Shown here in pieces: positions 58,039 to 64,000 of a stretch of 64,000 nucleotides of DNA. Both the position numbers and the translations under genes were made by a program. The notes under the pieces are model-generated. The model saw only the letters and a program-made list of their open reading frames with translations, did no database searches and was not told the origin of the DNA. Numbering within the stretch: the stretch's first letter is position 1; the number at the start of each line of letters is the position of its first letter. Origin of the DNA: Anarhynchus alexandrinus (Eukaryota; Chordata; Aves; Charadriiformes; Charadriidae); assembly GCA_008711295.1 (NCBI GenBank), contig VUYV01000120.1:1336739-1400738 (forward strand), in the 5' to 3' direction.

Positions 58039-58082
58039 GCCCCGGCCCGCGCTGCGACTGCAGAGGCGCTGCCCGNTCGGCG
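58039..58082 (-). promoter_or_regulatory. GPR135 5' flank with an ambiguous base
   Basis: GC-rich sequence just upstream of the start, with a single N at 58075 that marks sequencing or assembly uncertainty. The reading frame stays open through it. Confidence 0.5.
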
Positions 58083-58545
58083 ATGGGTCCCCACAGCCCC
58101 TCTCCCCCCACAGCCCTCTCCCCTCACGGCTTCTCTACCCACAGGGCCCCTCACAGCCCCTCTCCCCTCACAGCTCCTCTCCCCTCCCCGGCCCTCTCCC
58201 CCCCGCCCCCTTCCCCCCCCCCCGCCCCCCTCCCCCCCCCGCCCCCCTCCCCCCCCCGCCCCCCTCCCCCCCCCGCCCCCCTCCCCCCCCCGCCCCCCTC
58301 CCCCCCCCGCCCCCCTCCCCCCCCCGCCCCCCTCCCCCCCCCGCCCCCCTCCCCCCCCCGCCCCCCTCCCCCCCCCGCCCCCCCCCCCCCTCTCCCCCCC
58401 CGGCTCCTCTCTCCTCACAGTTCCTCTCCCCCCATGGCTCCTCTCCCCTCACAGGCCCTCTCCCCTCAGCCCTCTTCCCCCACAGCTCCTCTCCCCCCAT
58501 GGCTCCTCTCTCCTCACAGCCCCTCTCCCCTCATGGCCCTGCAGC
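58083..58545. repeat. C-rich minisatellite upstream of GPR135
   Basis: Degenerate units of roughly 19-20 bp built on cccctcacagcccctctc occupy 58083-58200 and 58400-58545. They flank a perfect 17-bp array in the middle. One strand is almost pure pyrimidine. All open frames through it are low-complexity artefacts. Confidence 0.9.
58224..58393. repeat. Perfect 17-bp tandem array (GCCCCCCTCCCCCCCCC)
   Basis: Single G residues recur exactly every 17 bp at 58224, 58241, 58258, 58275, 58292, 58309, 58326, 58343, 58360 and 58377, ten units. The minus strand, the sense strand for GPR135, has G6-A-G9 type runs that can form G-quadruplexes. The plus strand can form i-motifs. Confidence 0.95.
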
Positions 58546-60230
58546 CCATCACGAAGAGGCAAGGGCCAGCCACCCCTCAGACACTCTGGTGGAGGCCGGG
58601 ACCACCCCCCATGCTCTCCCAGCTGTGGTCCCACAAGCTGAGGGGTCAGGCCAGGGACCCCCCACACTCTGTCCCCCCACTCTCAGCCATGCTGGAGCTG
58701 CCTGCCCATACATGAAAAATTCCTTAGGGATGGGGATAGTGAATGGATAATGAAGGCTGCAACCCAATTAATGGCTGAAGAGCTTCCAACATTTCTGTGC
58801 TGGGCTTCGTGACTTGCTGGGGGGGGGCTGATCACAAATAAGATGCCCAGAAGCCAGACACACGCTGAGGAGTTTGCTCCTGCAAGCACCGGGGATGCGT
58901 GTGTCACTTCTTACTCCCCTGGAACCAGAGGCTGTACGGGGTTTGTCTGGGTGTTACAGGAAAGCTGGGAGCAAAAGCGCCAGATGCCAGCCTAAAAAAC
59001 CTCTGTTGGCAGCGCAGCCATTCTCTGAACGAGGGGTTTTTTGTTTCTTCCTGTCCCAAAGTTACAATTTTCAAGTTGACAGAAGAAATTGCTCCCAGGC
59101 TTTTCTATGCCAACCTTTTCCAACCTCTCCAGTATGACTTGTTCCCTTCTGCTGCAGAATCAAGTGGGAGATGATCATTCTCATTTCCATGCCTCATTTT
59201 AACGAGACATGCTCCCACAAGTGTGTTCAATAAACGAATGGCATTTTGTCCAGAGACACCATGGAAATTACAGGCCACGGGTGGTCTGAAGCTCTGCTTC
59301 TGCCACTGCAAATGCTTGCCTACAGCCCAGGGCTTGCTTTGTTTTTTTCCGCCGGCAATCCTCCCTCCAGGGACACTGGCAAAGCATGTGTTGACTGCAC
59401 TCTGCTGCGCAAGCTGCCCCCCTGATGACAAGATCATGAGTAAATAATTAGCAATCAAAGGTCGTAATGGCTCAGACCTTCCAATACTGCTGCTCTTGTT
59501 GAAAGTTAACCACAGGGTATTTGCAGCCAGAGGTCCAAGATAAGCAAGACAGGAAGGTTTAGGGAAGCAGCCTGGCACAGACACCCAGCGCGAAGAGTAG
59601 GAAGTTCTGAGCAAAAACCTGCATCTGGCCCTTGGACGCAGGAGGGCTCTAGCAGGGGTGAAGCAAGGAAGGAGGCGTCTGGACAAGCCTGAGCACGGCA
59701 GACCAGCGAAGCTGGAGCATGAGACAGAGCAACACGGCCGGCCGAGCGGGAGGCATCAAGGCAGAGCAGGCAATCCAAACCAACAGCCATGGTACCCTCG
59801 GCACAGTCCTGGAAATGAGCTCCGGGAGTGAAAACAAGAGGAGAAAGGCAGTGTCTTCAGCTGGCATTTAATAGAAAGCTGGCTTTGAAATTAGTAATTT
59901 GCAGACACAGAGAAGGCACATAAATTTTAAGACACCTCTCCAAGATCAGCTCCATTTTCTGAGAATAATTATTGAAAAAAAAAGAAGAAAAAGATTATGG
60001 CTTCTCAGAGCAGCCCATATATGCTAATCACACTGCACCCAATATACTAATCACAACAAGGGAACACTGCCCATTATCATGAAACACGGCAGATGCTGAC
60101 ACACCACCCAAGGCTCTTCCTGTTGCTCTGGCATATTGCAACGAGCTGTATGGAGAAGCAGAACAGAAATGCATGGGTGGGAGAAGCGCAGTACCATCGG
60201 TGAGACTTTGCCACTGCCCCGTGGCTTGGG
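58546..60230. other. Region between GPR135 and L3HYPDH
   Basis: 1.7 kb without a recognisable gene. It must hold the 3' end of L3HYPDH on its right side and more distal GPR135 5' sequence on its left. A minus-strand ATTAAA lies at 59867-59872. Confidence 0.55.
59867..59872 (-). terminator. Candidate L3HYPDH poly(A) signal
   Basis: TTTAAT on the plus strand (ATTAAA on the minus), about 360 nt past the stop codon. No AATAAA is closer. Weak evidence. Confidence 0.3.
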
Positions 60231-60356
60231 TCACTTGAAGAAGAAGCCGTATTTCAGTGGGTCCTCCTCTTCAACAGTGAAGGTGGCTGTACCAGTGTAA
60301 AAGGCTTCTCCCGAGACTTCCACAATGACAGCATTGTAGTCCCCAAACTTGGCTTC
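60231..60356 (-). CDS. L3HYPDH: L3HYPDH exon 5 (terminal)
   Basis: 126 nt with stop TGA at 60231-60233. It reads EAKFGDYNAVIVEVSGEAFY to EEEDPLKYGFFFK. Acceptor is ccctctgcag. Confidence 0.95.
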   Translation of the reverse strand, partial: EAKFGDYNAVIVEVSGEAFYTGTATFTVEEEDPLKYGFFFK

Positions 60357-63300
60357 CTGCAGAGGGATTAGGATCAGGACAGAGGCAACAGGGGGTTCTC
60401 CACTCCCCCAACCCCACGAAATTTCAGCACTACCTGTCACTTAGGTAGAGACACTCCTCATCGAGCGCTCTGCCCTGCCCGGGTACATCCCAAAGTATGC
60501 AGCAGCCATTTTGCCACCTCACCTTGCCTGCACGCACTCCACACCTGCACAGCTGCTGCTGCCCCTGCTCTGAGCTCGTGAGCCCCCTGCGCTGCCACAG
60601 CAGGGGTTTGCCTCTAAGGAGGCCAACAAGCTGGTGGCCCCTTGCACCCAAAGACCGAGAGCTCCCTGGGGCATGTCCAAACCTTCACAGCCATGTGCTT
60701 CCAGATGCCATGGGGCCAGGGCTGGGCCTGGAAATCCAGATGCACAGACCCAGCTTCTACATCTCCGAACAACGCGCTCAGCCTTTGAGCAGGGAAGAGG
60801 GGACTAAACCAGGAATCCACCCTTAGCTGCCACTGAGAATGGACCAGACTGACTCATATACATCAGCATTGGAGATGTTTCTCACCCCAGTGCTTTCCTG
60901 ATGGCTGAGGGAGGATTTGCAGGGAAGCCACACAGCAGAACAAGGTCTTACTGTTACTTGCATCCCAAATAAAGAATCCTGAAGCGTGAGGCTTGTTGGA
61001 AGGCAAGTACCCCCAGGCACCTCCCTCTTCCCACATGCCCTTCCCCAGGTACAGAAAGGCTTTTCTGCTTCTCCACTGAGCCAAGGCAACAGCGCTTTTC
61101 CAGCAGTCCTCAAGACAGAGGGAAAAGTTCAGCACAAGTGACTTGCCTTCACTGCCTTCCCGGTGAACAAGGACCCCGTGGTGCTGCTCCGAAAGCTTCT
61201 GGTCTGATTCAGCTGGATGAGTCCCTTATGGTACTGCAAGGCGATGCGAGCCGTCACACCTGAACCTGTCGGACTTCGGTCGACCTACATTCAAGAAAAG
61301 AAGATGAACCAACTCTAGTATTTTGGGTTTTAATAGAAAACAATATTGCGCCCCTCAGTTCTCCTTGCCACCTTTATACTGCACTTGGGGGAAACCCCTC
61401 TAGCCCAGGGTTTTGTAGAGAATACGGATACATGACAAATGGGAAAACAAAATAGGCAAGTTTGGGGGATTTCTGGATTGTCATCAGCTTTGGCAAACTT
61501 GTAGGGATGAATGATCTAATAAATATTGAGGCTATTTAGGGAGCACTTGAAAGCTTCCCAGCATCGCAGCAAAAGGACTGAGAGGGGCGGAGGCCACCTT
61601 CCCCATTCTCAGGCATCAAGGTGGGATCAGTTCTCCTCGTGCTTAACTGTGAGAGCTGCTGGCCAAAAACACAGTGTTGGCCAGCTTCCGAGGTGATCTG
61701 TCCCAATGCTCCACACTCCTTGCTGCTAAGAAGTCCTAGCAAAACTTCCCCTGCTATTTACGCGACACCTTACCCACTGCAGATGAGGACAGAAGTTTTC
61801 AGCCCCTCTTTTCTCTCTTGCTCTGTTCATCCCCAGCAACTGTTCCCTAGATTAGGACTTCAGGGACATGCACTATGTTGGGATCCCGCCTCAGCCCCTG
61901 GACTCCTGGGAAATCCCATACCTATGGGACATGGGTATGAACTTTTTTAAATGGCACCATCTAAGATATGCAGAAGTATTTCTGTCATTAGGAACTAATC
62001 CAGCGTGTGTCCAGCGACACTCAGTTCTTCAGAGACATCACTGCAGCTGAAGCAATGCTTACTGCCCAAAATGAGAAGAAACAGAACCGTCTCTCATCTC
62101 TGCAGCGTATGTAAGAAGGGAAAAAGGTGGTGCCTTGTGTGTCTGAGAAGAGCCCGTTTCTGTACCTGTTCATCTGCAAACACGCAGATGTTGGTGGTGG
62201 GCTCCTCACTGAAGGCATCTTTCCCATCGGTCAGTATGGTGCCGTAGAGGAAAGCCAGGTCTTCGCTTTCAGGGTGATGAAGCTTGAACTGGGAACAGCA
62301 CAGACAGGTTGACCAATGCACACAGCGGCTGGGCAGTCAGCAGTACGTGCAGTACAGCTTCCTCGAGAGACCAGAGGAAGGGGCTGAGGCCACACTGCTG
62401 CGTTTCCACCTCTGCTTCTCCAGCAACAGAGATGGACGCAGCAGCAGGAAAGCAACCTCCTTCTCATGTCCTTGTAAGGCTGGAGGAGGACTCTGAAATT
62501 CAACGTGGGGCTGGAAAGATGGGACTCCCTCCCATCCTGAGCATCTTGGGGGAATAAAGGGCCTCAGTCTGGTGTAGTCACCCCGAAGGAAACATGCTGT
62601 GGTACCACAGTGCTCTGCCATACCTGTTTCTTCACCGCTTTTGTCACCGTGCTGGCTGCACTGACAAGGTCTCTTGTCTTCGAAGAGCAGACATCAAGGC
62701 CCAGCTGCTCAGCGCTGACAAAGGCGTAGAAAGTGCCACCATAGCCGATGTCAACCACCACCTTCCCATGACCAGGGACGTTGATGGCCAAGTCTGGGCA
62801 GAGAAAGGGAAGGTGGTGAGGAGAGGAAACGGTGCTGAGCAGTGGCTCACAGACAGAGCCAGGGAACCCGGCTGCATGCAAGGAGGAGATGGGGACAACA
62901 ACTTGAATGCTCCCATGCCAGAGTGGGATGTGACGCCCTATACCATCCCCGATGGCCTCATCCAGCCTCTGCGGGACAACGGAATTGGGGAGGGATTTGC
63001 CAGACGCCCCTTAGCCAAGCCGCCAGCCCCCACCCTGGCACAGCCACCACCACCCCCTCCCCTAAAAGTGGTGTGGCAGGCTCAGTCCCCACCGGTGGCG
63101 GCGGCAAAGGCAGGCACGCTGTGGAAGCGGACGGGGTTGCTGCTGCGGTGGCCATCCCAGGGCACGAAGGCGGTGACGGGCCCGCAAGGGCAGCGCAGGC
63201 GGACGGCGGTCTCAGGGCAGCTGGGGGCCGCCACCAGCCCGTAGTCGAGGGCGAAGCGGCCGAGGGCCAGGACAGCATGGCCGCACATGGTGCTGTAGCC

Positions 63301-63630
63301 GGCGCCATGCAGGAAGAGGGCCGCCAGGTCGGCGCCAGCAGCGGCCACTCCGCTGGCCACCACCACAGCCCCATACATGCCGGCGTGGCCCCGCGGCTCG
63401 TGCACCAGCGCCCGCCGCACGTGGTCCTGCTTGGCCGCCACCTCCCGCCGTAGTGACAGCAGCGACATCGCCCCCGCTGCCGACGCCTCCTCTGCCTCCT
63501 CCAGCCGCGGGATGATGCGCAGTGGCTCGCCGCCCGTGTGCATCTCCACCGTCTGCAGCACCAGGCCCGAGGGCGAGTGCGGCGGTAGCCGCCGTCCGGC
63601 ACCGCCGCTGCCGCCCTCTGCCGCCGCCAT
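60231..63630 (-). CDS. L3HYPDH: L3HYPDH, trans-L-3-hydroxyproline dehydratase (complete, 5 exons)
   Basis: Cytosolic enzyme of the proline racemase fold that dehydrates trans-3-hydroxy-L-proline, released from dietary or degraded collagen IV, to delta1-pyrroline-2-carboxylate. Five exons join in phase to 1095 nt, 364 residues (human about 354). The signature is MHTGGEP near the N terminus, STMCGHAV with the catalytic Cys, and DRSPTGSGVTAR, where Thr occupies the place of the second Cys of racemases. That is the established mark of a dehydratase rather than an epimerase. The C terminus reads EDPLKYGFFFK. The start is the ATG at 63630 (MAAAEGGSGG) in strong context (gcgATGG). An in-frame ATG at 63735 would add a low-complexity Arg/Gly extension and is unlikely. 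An Ala/Glu-rich insertion follows RLEEAEEA. The last intron has a GC donor. It is head-to-head with the gene at 63967. Confidence 0.96.
60357..61146 (-). other. L3HYPDH GC-AG intron
   Basis: 790 bp with donor GCAAGT and acceptor ctgcag. No other feature seen. Confidence 0.88.
61147..61284 (-). CDS. L3HYPDH: L3HYPDH exon 4 (second catalytic motif), GC donor
   Basis: 138 nt, 46 codons, phase 0. It reads VDRSPTGSGVTARIALQYHK to LFTGKAVK. Thr of SPTGSG is the catalytic residue that replaces Cys. The exon must end at aag to join EAKFGD, which makes the donor GCAAGT. The acceptor is aatgtag. Confidence 0.93.
61285..62165 (-). other. L3HYPDH intron
   Basis: 881 bp GT-AG intron, nothing else seen. 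Confidence 0.9.
62166..62288 (-). CDS. L3HYPDH: L3HYPDH exon 3
   Basis: 123 nt, 41 codons, phase 0. It reads FKLHHPESEDLAFLYGTILT to CVFADEQ. Acceptor is tgttcccag and donor gtacag. Confidence 0.95.
62289..62623 (-). other. L3HYPDH intron
   Basis: 335 bp GT-AG intron, nothing else seen. Confidence 0.9.
62624..62793 (-). CDS. L3HYPDH: L3HYPDH exon 2
   Basis: 170 nt. It completes Asp and reads LAINVPGHGKVVVDIGYGGT to TKAVKKQ. Acceptor is ctgcccag and donor gtatgg. Confidence 0.95.
62794..63092 (-). other. L3HYPDH first intron
   Basis: 299 bp GT-AG intron, GC-rich, nothing else seen. Confidence 0.9.
63093..63630 (-). CDS. L3HYPDH: L3HYPDH exon 1
   Basis: 538 nt, 179 codons plus 1 nt, from MAAAEGG to SVPAFAAAT. 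Contains MHTGGEPLRI, the active-site motif YSTMCGHAVLALGRFALDYG and GPVTAFV. Donor gtgggg. About 75% GC, within a CpG-rich block. Confidence 0.95.
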
Positions 63631-63966
63631 CGCCCTCGCCCTCGCCCCGGCGGGGCGGGAACCGCGCGGGGCTCGCCCCCGTTCGAGGCCACGCCCCCGC
63701 CCGACGCCACGCCCCATCTCAGGCCACACCCCCAACCGAGCCCACGCCTCTTGCCTAGACCACGCCCCCGATCTAGGCCACGCCCCCGAGGCGGAGCAAT
63801 CCCGCCTCTGCGCATGGCCTCACCCACGGGCAGAGTAACCCCGCCCCTTGTGTCTGACCACGCCCTCATCCCTTGGAGGGTGGAGCTTGTCCCCGCGTCG
63901 GAAGCGGAAGTGGCGCGTACGGAAGTGGCTCCGCGGAGCCGGAGGGCTTGTTGCCGGGTTACCGGG
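63631..63966. promoter_or_regulatory. Bidirectional CpG-island promoter of L3HYPDH and the downstream + strand gene
   Basis: 336 bp between two divergent start codons, very GC- and CpG-rich, without TATA. Three CGGAAG ETS-type motifs lie at 63899-63904, 63905-63910 and 63920-63925, on the sense strand of the rightward gene. Several CCACGCCC boxes suit KLF/SP factors. Head-to-head spacing and composition are typical of shared housekeeping promoters. Confidence 0.8.
63687..63790. repeat. Degenerate ~18-bp tandem repeat of CCACGCCC boxes
   Basis: CCACGCCC-like cores recur at about 63689, 63706, 63724, 63741, 63760 and 63779, that is every 17-19 bp with variable linkers. A further core at 63858 stands apart. 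It lies upstream of the L3HYPDH start on the minus strand. Confidence 0.75.
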
Positions 63967-63979
63967 ATGTTCCGCTCCG
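63967..63979 (+). CDS. JKAMP: First coding exon of probable JKAMP, partial
   Basis: ATG TTC CGC TCC G (MFRS plus one base) directly followed by donor gtagga. It is the start of a rightward gene in the position JKAMP holds next to L3HYPDH in other amniotes, and a MFRS start fits a JKAMP form I remember. JKAMP is an ER multi-pass membrane protein that modulates JNK1 and ER-associated degradation. Only 13 coding bases are visible, so the call rests mainly on synteny. Confidence 0.6.
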
Positions 63980-64000
63980 GTAGGACGGGGCGGGCCGGGC

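Noticed and set aside
56680..58641. A 653-codon open frame antisense to GPR135
   Set aside because: It is the complement of a very GC-rich receptor gene plus the C-rich minisatellite, where stop codons are rare. It is Gly/Ala/Pro low-complexity sequence with no domain, while the opposite strand has all class A receptor motifs.
63631..63735. Upstream in-frame ATG for L3HYPDH at 63735
   Set aside because: It would add 35 Arg/Gly-rich residues encoded by the promoter tandem repeat. The ATG at 63630 has a better context and a sensible N terminus.
62958..63869. A 303-codon minus-strand frame overlapping L3HYPDH exon 1
   Set aside because: Different frame from the enzyme, Arg/Pro/Ala-rich and low complexity. 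A CpG-island shadow.

Overview
The window is vertebrate nuclear DNA, most likely from a bird. It has long introns with GT-AG boundaries, three CR1 LINE fragments that end in the avian-type ATTCTATGAT tail, no mammalian Alu or L1, and very GC-rich promoters. The gene order DAAM1 - GPR135 - L3HYPDH - JKAMP is the order I know from human 14q23, so this is a conserved amniote synteny block. The species cannot be fixed from the sequence, and a non-avian reptile is not formally excluded.

Layout. Positions 1-11200 are intronic or upstream sequence of DAAM1 with one CR1 copy. Positions 11201-42397 (+) carry 22 coding exons of DAAM1, from inside the N-terminal GTPase-binding/FH3 region through coiled coil, FH1, FH2 and the C-terminal DAD. 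The first coding exon or exons (about 90 residues in human) are not in the window. About 107 nt of FH2 coding sequence between 24849 and 31530 is also missing and probably lies in the 140-N gap at 26215-26354. The DAAM1 3' UTR runs to about 45045. Positions 45050-55400 are intergenic with one CR1 copy. GPR135 (-) is an intronless receptor at 56755-58038, preceded on its 5' side by a C/G-rich minisatellite at 58083-58545. L3HYPDH (-) has five exons at 60231-63630. A CpG-rich bidirectional promoter follows, then the first short exon of a + strand gene at 63967, probably JKAMP.

The genes do not form a pathway. DAAM1 is a Rho/Dishevelled-regulated formin that assembles actin. GPR135 is an orphan class A receptor. 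L3HYPDH dehydrates trans-3-hydroxy-L-proline. JKAMP is an ER membrane protein. Their proximity is inherited synteny, apart from the head-to-head L3HYPDH/JKAMP promoter.

I found no new biological system. The points most worth a second look are: a 30-nt DAAM1 microexon with a TGC-rich upstream tract, the FH2 exon lost in the assembly gap, two GC-AG introns with identical donors in two genes, a perfect 17-bp G-quadruplex-prone array upstream of GPR135, paired Pumilio-type sites just after the DAAM1 stop codon, and the L3HYPDH/JKAMP promoter repeat.
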